DNA of 64,000 nucleotides, taken from Pyricularia pennisetigena (Eukaryota > Ascomycota > Sordariomycetes > Magnaporthales > Pyriculariaceae). The position numbers and the translations under genes are program-made. Below are positions 36,818-49,563 of the stretch, one piece after another. The notes beneath the pieces were generated by a model. That model saw only the letters and a program-made list of their open reading frames with translations. It had not been told where the DNA came from and made no database searches. The stretch is taken from contig NW_021940918.1 in the NCBI RefSeq assembly GCF_004337985.1, positions 2,646,169 through 2,710,168 of the forward strand, in the 5' to 3' direction. Numbering within the stretch: position 1 is the first letter of the stretch; each line of letters begins with the position of its first letter.

Positions 36818-37403
36818 CTAAATTCCCAAAAAGATTCCAATTGCCTTCATCACCTCTGACCGCTTGTCAACGAGTCGCTCCGGCACAGCGGCATCCAAAG
36901 TTTCAAGGATGGCCTGACAGTGTGCAGCTGCGTATATAGTAGTGTTAGCTTACGCACAAGATCGAGAGGAATCAAAGCAAAGTAACGCACCAGGCATTCG
37001 ATTGATGGGCTGTATGTTGGCAGGAAACCTCGGGATGACGTCGTTGGTGAGCATCGAGCGCAGGGGATGCAAGCCGACCTGTACATCTCGTACTGAGCTG
37101 TTCAAAATTCGTGCAACGGAATTGTGACTACTTAGACATAAGTTAGAAACTGCAAATTGCTACTGTATAGTGATAGACGAACCATGCAGAAAGTGCCGTT
37201 GAAAAGGAGTCGGTGGCGTTCTACGCCTGGCCGAGTGTTTCATTGAGGGCTTCCCATCCTCGTTCCATGTTGTCGAATCTTTCATTGATGCGATCCTTAA
37301 GATGAGCGAAGCGAGCGTCAATCTTCTAATACTTATTATCTAGATCACTGGCCTGAAGTTGTGGACAATCCCGGACAATATCAATCAATTTATGAATGGC
37401 CAT
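36818..37403 (-). pseudogene. Small gene with two in-frame TAG codons, product unknown
   Basis: Three exons join in consistent phase: 37403-37183, 37097-36991 and 36927-36818, giving 146 codons. Exon 1 starts MAIHKLIDIV and reads through TAG at 37328-37326 into KIDARFAHLKDRINERF. It then reads through a second TAG at 37226-37224 into NATDSFSTAL. Exon 2 reads VGLHPLRSMLTNDVIPRF, and exon 3 reads AILETLDAAVPERLVDKR before a TAG stop. Both introns have GT..AG ends (GTTCGT and GTGCGT donors), and the second has a GCTAAC branch. Reading sense beyond each TAG in one frame over 440 nt is unlikely by chance. I infer a recently inactivated gene (CAG to TAG or TGG to TAG changes); sequencing error or a wrong model is the alternative. 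I do not recognise the family: the protein is short, helical and soluble. Confidence 0.55.
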
Positions 37404-37682
37404 GGCTGTTTTTGGTTGAGCAGTAATCGATGCCAAACGAGGTAATACGAGTTGTATTCTGAAAATGGGGACTTGCAAAATCTGATCTGAGTGAGTTGAA
37501 ATTCGTTGCGAGAAAAAGAAGAAAAAAATCACAAAAATAGGTGCGAGAGAAGAATGTTTTGTAACCTTCTAAAACTGGACTAAAAAGAACTAGAGAAAGT
37601 ATGAACGCAGCGCATGGAAGGTGCATGATGCAGAACAGAAGTTCAAATTAGTGAAAGAACGATGCAACTATCCATAAGACCT

Positions 37683-40600
37683 TCAAATGTACCACATGGT
37701 GTGCTTGAAGTGGTCCATGTTGCCCGCGAAGGCCTGCCCATGGGCACCGCAAGGAAGGAGAGGAACGGATTCTGTGAGACTTGGAAGGCTGCTCTCGGTG
37801 TTGCCACCCTTTGCAAAATGACCGGGCTGGGCCTTCGTCTTGGGGTCCTTCTCTGAAGATGCGGTGTTCTCATGGCAGCGGCCACGAGCACTTGCCAAGT
37901 GTGCATAGTAAATCGCGGGGTGCAGCGATACGGGCGTGGTTGAGCGAGCATACTGATAGCACTGCTGGTACAGCATTTTCTGAAGCTCGTCTGGGCTGTA
38001 GCCAACTTCGTCGTGGATCACCTGATAGTGAGTCGGGCGCGCCGTGCCTTGGATGCTTCACGTCACAAAGCTTATAGTTAGTATCCGATCTTTTTGACGC
38101 CTTATTTTCTTGAGCTTGACCAGATGACTTACGCAACGTGTGAGCAAAGATAGAAGTCGTAGTGGAACGGATGGGTCACTACACGTTCGACTACAGTGCC
38201 TGGGAGAGCATTGCCATTTCTGTCACCAGAAGATGAATCGCCAGGCTTGGGGAAGAAGCGAATGTGGTGACGCTTGGTGGCAACTATGACTGTGATCTTC
38301 GGGTTGTTGTTGCCGACTTTATTGAGGACCTTCCGCAGTTCAGCAACCTCCAAGGCCATGACGTGAGCGAATTGACCCTCAGAAACACCTATAAGGTACA
38401 GCAGTTAGCAGGATTTCATATACCATATCAAAGCGTTCTCATGGCGGTAGATGTACCGTCGCGGAGATAAAACACGTGCTCTGGAGCACAGCGCATCGTT
38501 TTGCACCAACGCTCAATAAGAGGGCCGAACATGCCACGGACATTCTGTGGAAGAAGGATCTCACAACTATGTGTGAAAGGTTAGCTTTGATATCAAAAGA
38601 AGGATTTTAGGTGGGACGGCTCTGGAATTTACCGATAACCATTCGTCTCCACAGCCGCAGCATAGCGAGCGCAGTCTTTGTCCATGGATACGGTAATAGC
38701 AGCCATGGAAGCCTGCTGTGCGCCAGGAGCCGCATGAGAAACATCACAGCCGATCATCATGGTAGGCTTCTTGAAAGCAGTGGCAACCTTGCAGGTTTGT
38801 CCACCCAGCTTGGCATTCACCTTCATGGCGACATTGGAGCAGTACTGCGCCTGGTTCTTGCGTACATGTGCAGCCTGCATACATTGAGTGACAAGGGCGT
38901 AGCGGCAGTCAGCTGACTTCTTGATGCGCTCGTAGTTGATGCTGCTCTTGTTTGGAAGAATGAAGAAAATCAAGTTAGGATGAGCTTTGTTGGCATTTCC
39001 AACTGCCTGGTAGGCTGTCTCTACAACCTGGCCTAGATTCATGCTGACCGACGAGCATGTAAGAACGACTGGCTTAGCGTTCGGGGCGATTCTACCTCCA
39101 TGTGCCTTGAAGACACTGAGGAAGTTCTTCATGAATGTCTCGACTCCAGCCTTGTCAACACAATTGTCGATGATGACAACGCCAAAAGATTGGAGGGGCA
39201 TAGTTCCAGCTTCCGAGAAGACTTTGCCGCGCAAGTCCCACCGACCGGCTACGCCTGGGTTTACCTTGGATCCCTTGTATTGGATCTCAGGGTTGGGGAT
39301 CACACGTGCAGGCGCAGTCTCCATGGTCTGTGAGACCTGTATCTTGAAGTGCTTCAGGTAGGGGTCCTCATTCCAACGAAGCTCATTAACGTTGGCCATA
39401 ATGTCGCTAGCACGTTGTGCGGGGCGGGTAACAGCAAACTTAATCATCTTGGCTGTCTGATCCGGGTCAAGTTTGTAGTTGTACCGCTGGTAGAGCTCAA
39501 CAGTGCATACCTCCATAGGAAAGAAGCCATCGCGGGTGGTCTCGATAAGAGGCAGCTTCCAGTGATTGAGGCGCACATTGTACTGCTTTTGAAAGTGATC
39601 ATAGACCGAGATGGTGGTACCATCCCGCTTGGAGAACTTCACAGTCTTTGCATTGGAGCCTTCCTCTCCATAGCTGGGATCAAAGGAAAACCGCTTCACT
39701 GTGTAAATCTTGTGGTCTTCAGTCTTGCCGCGATGCCTCACGGTGAACTTGATCTTGGCCAGCTTACGGAGGGCCGTAAAAGCTGGCGAGGGCTGTACCT
39801 GCATCTTAGTTTTTCCCGGGGGCATGACAGGCTGAAGCAGGGTGGCGAGCTGGTTGACAGGAACTACGACAGTGTTTTGTCAGTAAATTGAGTATATCGA
39901 GATTGTTAATGTACAATGTCCTGGTAGCTTACCACCGGACCACCGCCGGTCCACTGAGCCCAGATAATTGCGCACAAGATCCTCGAAGTTCTGCGCAACC
40001 CAGAAGCAAGTGTTGGCAACGTCTACGTTGATACCTAGGCCAAACTTGCCGTCATTGATCGACTGTTTGCGTATTAGTATTGGCATTATTCGTCGACCAG
40101 ACTTCAGTGAGAATCTTTTGCTTACCTGAGACATGCGAAGAGAAGCAAAGATACCCTTCAGGACCTCGATGACACCATCACCCATGGGTGTAGCGTGGCG
40201 CGACTTTGAATAGAAGTTCCGCTTGATGGGAATCATCTTCTGGGAGGGACCCTCGCGCAGGACATGGTCAAGAAAGTTGAGACACTCCAAGATATGGGTG
40301 TTAAAAGCAATCTTGCCCTGTAGATATGAGCGGAGAGAGTCCATAGTGATGCTGCCGACTGGCTTGACTGAGAAGTTGAACTTGTTTGCGGCACGACCGC
40401 CAGTGCGACCATACTCAGCATCAAGATCCAGAAGAGCGCGGATGCCTCCATCCTCGGTCTTGTGGGTGGACCACGCGAGGTTGCGCTTGTTAAAGATCCA
40501 AGGCGAGCGGGTGCTGCCGATCTTTGCCTGCCAGGTAGGGGTATTCCAGCATTTCTTGATTACCTGCTCGGGTTTAAGGGGAGTCGGACTGATCGACAGC

Positions 40601-41177
40601 TGTAAAGACGTCAGTACTCGCAATCAGATGTGAGCTCATGGGAGGCTTTAAAACTCACATCGTAGAGATAAATGTCTGGAAGCTCCATCCTAAGAATTGG
40701 AAAGTAGTTCAACTGCAGAGTGATCTTCTTGCCAAGGCTACCCATTCCCGGGCGCCTAGCAAATGGAGTCTCGAGCTTTGTGACATAGGCCTCAGGAGGC
40801 AGCTCAAGATTCTTGTTGAAGTTGTTATTTCCGCTCATAGCATGCTCCTTGCTCGGATCACGGTCGCGAGCAGGGTCAAAGCCATGTGCGGCGGGCCATT
40901 TGCCGCCCTGGCCGACAGTCGCAACGTCGCCAGTAGAACCCTGGACACTACCAGGAGCAGTGGGCGGCTTGCCCGCCTCACTAGTCGGACGAGACGCAGA
41001 TTTCGAATGAGGAGGACCTGCATCCGAGGGAGGATGGGAACCACCATGGACAGAGCCGCGCGCAGAGTCGTGCTGGGAGTAAACGGAACCACTGCGGCTG
41101 TGGCGACCATCCTCGTCACCCGGACCATCATGGTTGTAGGACGGCACCTGAAGGGATTTACCTTGGTAGTGGGACAT
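37683..41177 (-). CDS. Argonaute (QDE-2/AGO family) slicer protein
   Basis: Binds small RNAs and cleaves or silences matching transcripts. Seven exons in transcript order are 41177-40659, 40599-40126, 40062-39933, 39863-38633, 38566-38457, 38388-38133 and 38055-37683, giving 1030 aa. All junctions are in phase, with branch sites such as TACTAAC before 38055 and GCTAAC before 38388. The disordered Gly/Ser/His-rich N-terminus (about 1-120) is followed by the N and linker domains, PAZ, MID and PIWI. The slicer tetrad is complete in my model: Asp748 (MIGCDVSH), Glu787 (RCEIL, just after the 38567-38632 intron), Asp821 (YLRDGVSEGQF) and His959 (YYAHL). The C-terminus is MWYI, a typical short hydrophobic AGO end. 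Which of the several fungal AGO paralogs this is cannot be told from the window. Confidence 0.94.
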
Positions 41178-44100
41178 TTTGGCTGATTCTCAAGGGCCTT
41201 GTCAGTTTCGCGTGAGTTTTCAATGGGCTATGTAGAAGAACGTGAATGACAGGGCTAGCGGTGGGGCGGAGAAAGAAGGAAAGTTGAATGTTGGAAACCC
41301 AGAATAACTGTTCAAGCTTGTCGTTTCTAGGACTTGAAGAGCATGGGACAAGTGCCGCAAAGTGAGGGCAATTTGAGAAGGGCTTTCCTACCGGAAAGAG
41401 AAACACAAAGTTAAGATTTTGTCAATCGAGGCGTCTCCTAAACCTTTTTGAAAATTTTGAGCTTGCTTGTAGTAGCTGGTAGTACTGAAAAGTTGATGTC
41501 AGTTTCAAGATGAAAAGCCCAGGTCCTTGGGGCAAGATTCAACTGGAAACTCGTCGAGGTTTGCAACAGTCTCTGGTGGTCAAAAGATTGTTAGCTGAGG
41601 TTCATAGCCCTCTTCAAGCTGAGCCCAAAGATTTCTAGTGATGCGCGCTGTATGGATCAGGAAGGATTGAGGATTGGTCGAAAAGGGAAGACAAAAGGTT
41701 TAAATACCCAGATCCCAATGTGAAAAAACGATCAATTTCAAACGCGAGTTGTCGGGAAGATGCTGATTGCCTTGTGGAGTCAGAAACAGTCGGTTATGTC
41801 TTTTTCTTGACTTTGACGTGTATTGAGGTCAAAGGGCCTGTGTGTTTTTGGGTTGATGTGAAGGTGTGTGTTTTCAGAATGCAGGTAGCTGCTTGGGATG
41901 AGTTTGATCGAAGAGTTTGTACTAGGAAAGGGAAAACAAGATCGCAAAAGCAGTCAACCGTAAACCGGTCTCCGCTGTCTTTCAGAGTATTTTCTAGGCA
42001 GATGAAGTTGGAGTCCTGTGTTTCGGTAGATTGGATAGCTGGAGCTGGGGAGGAAAAAGCAGGATTTGTTGTAGATTTGTGGGTGGTTCAGATTGCTGAT
42101 TGTGCCTTTCGAGCTTTTCTAGGTCAAGTGCTTAGGTTAGGCAAGGAAGCATGCTCTCGTCTATAAAAAAAAACAGAATTGGGCGCAAAAAATCTGAGAG
42201 CAAAATGATAACGTGTTATCTGTAGTCAGACTTGCGCATAAGATGATGAAGGATCCGTGAGCTGATTCTCCGTGAAAAATGAAGTGCTGGATAGGGTTTG
42301 CAGAATCAGAGGCAACCGGGTGCGAGGCTCTCACCTTTTGAACGAACCAACTTTTAAGCTATCTGATGAAGGCAAGAGAATTTTGTTTGTAGTCTCAAAA
42401 GGCCGTGGGAATGTTGAGAAGTGTCCAGTGTTCAGGTGGAAACTGGGTAGGAATAGGTCTGCAACCACAAACTTGGTTGTTAGATAGGGAATAGTAAGAG
42501 AAGCATCAGTGGCTAATCACGGCGGGGAGATTCCGGTAAATAAAATTCACTTGTCCTACCGCAAAATTTGGGTGCGTGAGATTATCATAAGGTGGATTTT
42601 GTGCAAGCTGGAGATGAGGTTTTCGTCAATGATCACTAGGTCAGATGTACTTACCAAGTTCAGTTCCTAGTAGACCACGATCAATCAAAAGATTTAAAAT
42701 ATTGATTTTGATCTCCTTAAAGAGGATTGATTTGAGGCTGAATAGAAGAAGGACGAAGTAAATTTCAAGATCTCTGAAGAAGGTTGGCTTTTTCGGTCTC
42801 GGTGGTGAACGTTTGAGAGTCGACCGGGAGCGTGCAGAAGATTGATTTATATTTCTACGGCGGCCTTTGAGCTACTTTCAAGCGGGGCTAAATCTGTCAA
42901 TGTTGGGCTTGAGCTAAATATATCGAAAAATTGGAAAGGGAAGGTGCGTTGGAACCAGACGTCATGGATGAAGGAATGATCTCAAACCAAACCAATACAA
43001 CCCTGCTCAAGCCTAGGCCATCAAATGCCTATTGAAATTGACTTGGGTCAGTCATATAGCAGCTGGGGAGCATAAATCTCAGAGACATGTGGTATTTTCT
43101 CCACCTCATACTTGTACAGGAACCACCGCAGAGCAGATAGGCACGTGGCCTTTCGTCCGTCAAACAAAGTTGCTCACATCACTGAAGCGTCTGCTGCGTA
43201 GCTTTACCCTCATGAAATCGAGCTTATGTGCGCTCTAAAGATGCTGAGAGACTCCTGCAGCAAAGCAGTCGTCGACGTTGGCAATTGCGCTGGACAAACG
43301 GGCACCCCAAAGAGGTCAGCTGTGCCTAGCAGAGCTTGAAGACTAAGACAGAAACATTGATACCTACTTGAATATTTGAGCCTGAGCAAGCTGTATGTGG
43401 GGCCTCCCCAAGTCTGTTGAGCAGAATCCTCAAGTGTAACGTCGATTAATCTATCTAGCTGGCCTTTGTCTCGATGGAGAATAAATAACTTTTAAAAGAG
43501 ACCCCGGGCCAAGCAGCAGGTATGTCGAGATTGCTAGATGGTATCGACCACGATTCTCAAGGCGATGCTACACTCCGTTTGTAACTTGCCACAGAGAACA
43601 CAGTTTTCCCAAGACTATCTGTGGTCTGCGGCTTTCCACGATGGTGTTACACTGGAAACCGGGCGAATGTGTAGATTCAGGGGTTAACCCTAACCCTATA
43701 CATCGACATCTAGACTCAGTCTCAACAACACTATACTATACTAGGTGCGTTGCAATCTCAGAAGTTGTACTGATGAGCCATGATATTCCCCCTGAAGTCA
43801 TCCGGTGGCAGTTCACGGGCAGAATGACGCTGTTTGACGCTTGTTTTCTTCGGACAGTACCCAATATCACACGCCCTGACAAACAGACTGGTTACGTGCA
43901 ACTGGACTGGGACCTTTTCCCTCTTTTCTTCTTTTCTTCTTCATTTATTTTTACTGCTTCGTCTTGTTGTATTCATAGCCCAAAATCATAGAAGAACCCC
44001 CCTTCCCATAACGCGGCCGAAGCCGATTTGGGTGAACCTTGATCGACGCAGTATACCACTTTACCGCCAGCCAAATTAAAGTCCTTAGACCGCTCAGGTT

Positions 44101-44335
44101 CGCTCCTACAAGCGATAAACCTCCGAAATAGTATAATGCCGTCCTGATCTATATACGAGATACCTTAAACCACATGTCAACCATTTACTTTACTAAGCGG
44201 GCAAGCGCTGCCAGCTACATCATCAACATCGCAACAGAGATAACGCAGAAGACAATTTTGGCGAGAACGGGCATTATTCTAGCTAGCTCAGTGCAACGGT
44301 GACTATCTAACTTATCGGTTGCGCAATACTCTATG
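41178..44335. other. Long spacer upstream of Argonaute
   Basis: About 3.2 kb without a supported gene, the longest such stretch here. It holds the Argonaute promoter and leader and the RNA14 3' end. A 148-codon plus-strand frame at 41720-42166 shows no family motif. Short frames around 43210-43460 read plausibly on both strands but give no consistent splice model. Two CCCTAA units occur at 43686-43698. I see no RNA gene. Confidence 0.45.
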
Positions 44336-47300
44336 CTAGTATCTGTAGGTTCCGTACGGTGGCTGAGCTTGCTGCTGTCCTGTGGAAGTCTGATAGAGTT
44401 GAGGCGGAGGCTGTGCATAGTTTTGTGCTGGCGGTGGTGCTCCGTAGGGAAGCTGATGAGACGGGGGAGGCCACGCTCCATGTGTAGGTTGGTTGTCATA
44501 TGATGGCGTTGCAGGCGGGTACTGTAATGACGCTGCAGGTGGCTGGTACCCCGAGGGAGGGGGTGGCTCATAGGAGTCCCTGGATGCCGGACGTTGGTAG
44601 GTGCTAGAGGCCGATGCAATCCTTCTATCGCAGCCAAATGGGCTACCAGTCCTCAGGCCAGGCGAGTCTCGACCGTATCCAGGGGCGGAAAAGTCTGAGG
44701 GCATCTGGGCACCACTTTGCCGAAGCCCCTTGTCTTGTCGCGATTTCCAGCTTTGATAGTCAGGGACATGAGTGTCACGAAGCATGTCGACCACTCGCGG
44801 TGCACTCAAGCGAGTTGAGTTGTACACCTCTGCCCCTGGGAGTTGACTTAAAAGAAAGTTGATTTCTCGAGGGATAGCTTGAGCGGGTGCTGCGTTGTAC
44901 GATGCGGGCCCTTGACCATGGATCCTGCGTTGATTTTCAAGCCGGCGGCCAGCAGCGCCTTTCAATGGTGACTCTGCTCGTTGGAACTCTCGCTGGTCGT
45001 TCCGCTGTATCTTCTTGGGTGGGTTGAGGTCTTCGAAATCATCCGCGGGCAGAGGACGTTTCGGTGAGTTTACCGCCTGTAAAAAGCCCGCCTTGGGACT
45101 GTTCAGCGGACGAATCATAGGGCTACCCGCCCGCACGGTGGTCTCAATTGAAGGCATAACCATTTTGGGCCGAAGCTGGGCAGCCGGAGAGACAATTATC
45201 CTGGCGGCAATGGGGTCGAACCGGTCCGACATAAAGCGCGCACTGAAGTGGGCCAAAAAGGGATCCTCGGGGAACAACTCAGCCATCCGTTTCTCGAGCT
45301 TTGCAGTTTGCGAAAGCTCGCCGAACTTGGACTCGTATTTGTGGAAGTAAGAGTAGAGAGGTTTTGCCTTGTGGACAGTGGCTGGGTTTTGAGTGAGTTT
45401 GTTGACACATGTCTCGAAAACAACCCGAGCATCTGCGACGAAAAATGTCAGTAAAAGACGCGCAAGAAACAACCGACGCCAATACGAAGAAGAAAAAGCG
45501 GCGGATAGGCACAAATGGCCACCTACTCGTTGTATCCTCCCGAGAGTGGAGGTATTTCAGGTACTCCAACATGAAAATTTCATCCTCCGGGAAAAGTTTG
45601 GAGCCGCGGTCAAATATCTTCCCTCCAGATGGATCCTTATAAACAGTCCACTCAAGCTGGGCAATCGCGACATAGACATCACTGGTCAAGCGACCGCGCT
45701 TGCGAGCCTCGGAAAAGACCTGTCGCATCCCTCCCATTGGTGAACCAGGTTGGCCTTTGCCTTGAATGCGACGCATAGCCCGGGCCAGAGCAATCCAGAC
45801 GAATGACACGGTCCTAGCGAGCAAGTCCGTCTGGGCGCCGAATCCTTTTTCGAGGGCCGATATCTTCTCCTCGAGTTCGCTTGGCACGGGATTGGCGCAA
45901 TCTTCACCCTCTTCGATCTCCTGCCCAGGTACAGAAGGCGCACTCTCGCGAAGCTTCAAGATCTCTGCTTTCTCCTTTTCCTTGAGGGTCTTGATTTGTC
46001 CATAAAGAGTGTCAAGAAGCTTGTTATAAGGAGCCTTGACAGCATTTCCCCTCTCTATCTTAGCCTCATCACCTTCGCCAACGGGAAACGTGGTCTCGAT
46101 GCGGTCAGCATGTTTCAAAGCCAAGAGCACGCTCTCCGGATTCGCCTCGATGCCTTCCGTGAGAAACTCCAAGCCAGCGTCCTTGCCATTAACCGAAATG
46201 CTGTTTTCAAAGCACCACTCCGCAGCATCGACCCAGATTTCAGGCCAAAATCGGAGAGCCATGATGGCTTGTTTATATGCGTACAGGATGCGCTTTTTCA
46301 ACAATTCTGGATCGTCGGTTGCCAGATCAAGAGGGTCTTCTTTCTCCCACTTGATCCAGCGTTTCCAGAGGTCAACCTGTTCGGCAAACTCGACATCTCC
46401 CTCAAACCCTGGGGCCGGGGGAAGCCTAGGCAGAGTTGTCCGGACCAAATTTCTCGTGATGTTTTCAAGAGCGGTGTTAGCGCTCTTGGCAGTCATGTAT
46501 GCTGGTGAGCGTTCGTTGAGATACTTGCGCCCGGTGGTGGGATTCAGGCCCTTTTCGAATTGGTCATATTCTCGCCATAATGTGTTGACATTTGAGAGAG
46601 GTATGCAGACGGCTCTTTGGTAAGCTTTTCGCAGCTGGTCCATCTTCTGCTGGTCTTGCCAGGCTGAACCACCAACGACGCCCGGAGCGAGACGAATGAA
46701 CTGGATATAGTCGCTCCATATCTTGCTGGCATCCTTGTCCAGGCCGACGTTGTCGATGACGAAGTCATAGGCCTGGGTGACGACCTGTCGCGCTCGACCA
46801 CTAGAATCGTTCAAGTCGTTTCTCCGGCGGATGTAATCAAGATAAACAGTCCACAGCTGAACGTTCGGAACCGACATCAATGACTTGCCAAAGATAGCCT
46901 CTGCCTCCACAAAATTCCCTTGACTGAGCTCCATATCCGCATACTGAACCCAAATCTCGGCCTAGAGCGACTGTGTTAGTACAGGACAGGTAACAAGTGG
47001 GTCTGCAAAATGACTGCTTACTGAATGAGGGAAGACTGCTAAGAAGCGTTCAAATACATCGCGACACTGCTCAATGTTGTTGCGCTGCCGATACGCGGCA
47101 ATCAGGGACAGCCAAGAGTCCATGGCGCCTCTTGGATCTTCCTTGACACGAAGTTCTAGCAACGCGATGGGGTCATGGGACAACACAGAAGGCACGACAC
47201 TGGGATGACTCTGATTCGAACCATGAGACTGGGCACCCGGCCCTGAGCTAGACTCTGACACCTGCGCACCACCATTGAGATTTTGAGGGACAGGAGATGA

Positions 47301-47663
47301 TTCGGGCTTGGGTTTGAGATCAGACATTTGGGCGCTAGCAGTTGGTGGATTCTCATCTTCGGAGTCATCAGAGTCTCCCACTAGGAAGCCTCCAGCAGTC
47401 TTTCGCTTCTTTGCGGCACCGGGTTGGGGGGAGGGCTTCAGTGGTTTAGCCTTGGGGCTTGTGATGGCAATCGGTATGGAGTCTGGATCATATTCTGCAG
47501 CATCTTCGGAGTCACCGTGTGCAACAGAGGTAGCTTGAAGCTGTTGATTTTGAACATTGCTGTCGCTATGCTGTGCGGCGGGCTGGAGCCCATCCGGCCC
47601 ATCTTCTGTGCTATCTTGATCCCAACCGGGTTGTTGTTGCGCATCGCCAACGTCGCTTGCCAT
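44336..47663 (-). CDS. RNA14: Rna14/CstF-77 mRNA 3'-end processing factor
   Basis: Scaffold of cleavage factor IA in pre-mRNA cleavage and polyadenylation. Three exons in transcript order are 47663-47022, 46961-45527 and 45432-44336, giving 1057 aa. The acidic, Gln/Ser-rich N-terminus (about 1-130) is disordered. HAT (half-a-TPR) repeats follow, for example WVQYADMELSQGNF, LWTVYLDYIRRR, IWSDYIQFI and LWREYDQFEKGLN. Exon 3 continues EDTTN-ARVVFETCVNKL, where the repeat crosses the splice junction in phase. The C-terminal part is the Suf-type tail with the MV-PSIET region and a Pro/Gln/Tyr-rich low-complexity end. Its intron at 46962-47021 has an ACTAACAC branch. Identity rests on the HAT array plus the family-typical order; only the extent of the low-complexity N-terminus is uncertain. 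Confidence 0.92.
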
Positions 47664-49563
47664 GGTGAGTTAATTGTTTTGCTGACAAAGGTCGTCGCTG
47701 GGTTCCGGGCAAGAGAGAGAGGGAGAGACCTAAGGGACCATGCGAAAGCATCGCGTGTCAGTCTACGGTCGCCCTTCATATCAATACTAGGGGGGCGATA
47801 TTATCGTACCTCGGTCAATCGTGCCCCTTCTGCAGCGTGAGTCTAGATTAGTTGGTAACTTATCACTGTAAAGTAAAGCGGCTCTCCAATTGCGGTCGTA
47901 CTGCAGCTTTCTGCTACAACTTAGGGTAAACGACGCCGAAAGCCGCAACCGCGATTAGGCAAGTAGCAACAAGCGGTTTTGCCAAGGCGACTCGTATCGT
48001 CAAGGTGTATGGTATGCGAGAAGGAAACCAGCCTAAACTTGACAGCTTAATTTTGTTCGGTGATTACTGGGAGGACACGGCGATCCTCCGACCTCGCGTA
48101 TGGTGATGGTAGTTGTGACGCAGGAAGTCGTTCTACGTAGTCGCAAACAATCGCGACTGACGGAAATGGGGTTTGGCAAGTCGGCTTTTTTCACCTTGCC
48201 GTAAGCGGTTAGTGACGCGTCTAGGTAGCTTATCAGGTTATCGTTGAGTCGTTGGAGCAAAAGTGGCCCATGCTTTAACATCGAACATGTTCATGTCGAG
48301 GTTAATTTCTGTATATATGACTAAGCCCTTGCCTGGTTGTTTGCTGGAGTTGTGCGTTGCCAACCTGCCTCAATGAATTCACCGGTTCGTTTCTGGAAAT
48401 GTTTTAACTACTGTAGATAGGTATGCAGCTACGCAGTTTAATTTATTGTTTCAAGCTCTCAACCAACTCAATCCCAAATTTGCAAGAAATTACTGTTTGC
48501 AATCACTTGCGGGATATCTTGATCGGAATCCCACAGTTACCAGGACTTGTTGAAGTTTGCGGCACGAGCCTGCTAGAACAGTTGACTATCAATGCGTTGT
48601 CTCTTGAGAAAGGACATACATCTTAAGGACAGCCTATCAGCGTACTTCCGGTTACGTCCCTGACTAGGATATTGTCTTTTAATCCTAAGTCATCAGACGT
48701 GAGGGAACCATATTTTTTCCTGGGTTCAATTCTTGGAGGACTGCATTTCACTGAGGAAACGAGGGATTCGAACTGCATAGCAGCAGCATTTGTTTAGCAC
48801 ATAAAATCATACCTGCTGATGATAGATTCTTTCGATATTATGCGAAGGAAAGTCGGTCCACCTTTCATCTATCATTCATTCATGTGCAGGGCAGCGAATT
48901 TGATAGTAACTCCGCTTGATTTTCTATTCCAGTGACGGGTACTAAATGTAGGTCAGCAATATGTTGTTTTCATCTTCCAGAGTTATTACTGTCAAAATTA
49001 TCTTGAAAATACACGATCCATTGTTTGGGGGTGGAGGAGGAACTCGGCACATTGGGAAAGTTAGTCTGCAGCCAGTTACCTACCTAGGTACGTAGGTACG
49101 TATTTTTGATGTTGCTATTGGATGCAGAAAATCGGTTGATCAATAGGCAAATATGACTGTGGTATGACCATTTCGATAAAAATACATGGTTTGGTGAGGC
49201 CTTCAGGTCTTGCCTTTGCTTTTGCTTCTATTTAGTATATAATATACTTTTTTTCTCTCCTTAATTGACAAGCCTATCATAGGTTTGTAGATATGGGCTT
49301 TGAAACGGTGAAACTACTTCAGCGATTCACGAGTACCTAGTGGGGTAATTTGATGCGGGCTAAGCGGGATCTGAGCGCACGCAAGACCTCGTGGGGCTGA
49401 CATCATCCCCGATCCCGGCCTCTGCAACGGTGAACGTGAATCTTCAAAGCTGTAGCTGACTAGGAGCAGGAGCAGAAGTGAGGAGTTTTATCTTGTTTTA
49501 GCATTCTCAACCTCAATTGAACAATAAAGAAAAAGAAAAAGAAAAAGAGCAACTGGAGCTCTC
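47664..49563. other. Spacer between RNA14 and the aminotransferase gene
   Basis: These two genes diverge, so both promoters lie here. The sequence is AT-rich with no supported frame. It contains a cluster of TACCTA/GTAGGTA units near 49078-49100. A T-arm-like patch at 48766-48775 lacks the rest of a tRNA. Confidence 0.5.

Noticed and set aside
41720..42166. 148-codon plus-strand frame upstream of Argonaute
   Set aside because: No family resemblance, no splice partner and ordinary length for AT-moderate spacer DNA. Kept only as a point to check within the spacer finding.
43210..43460. Possible decayed minus-strand exon pair reading smoothly
   Set aside because: The opposite strand reads equally smoothly, the only phase-compatible introns are 42-48 nt, and there is no start codon.
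43684..43698. Two telomere-like CCCTAA units
   Set aside because: Only two units in the middle of a gene-rich region; too few for a telomere or a healed end.
48763..48780. Patch resembling a tRNA T-arm on the minus strand
   Set aside because: The flanking bases cannot form the T stem, and no acceptor or anticodon arm is present.
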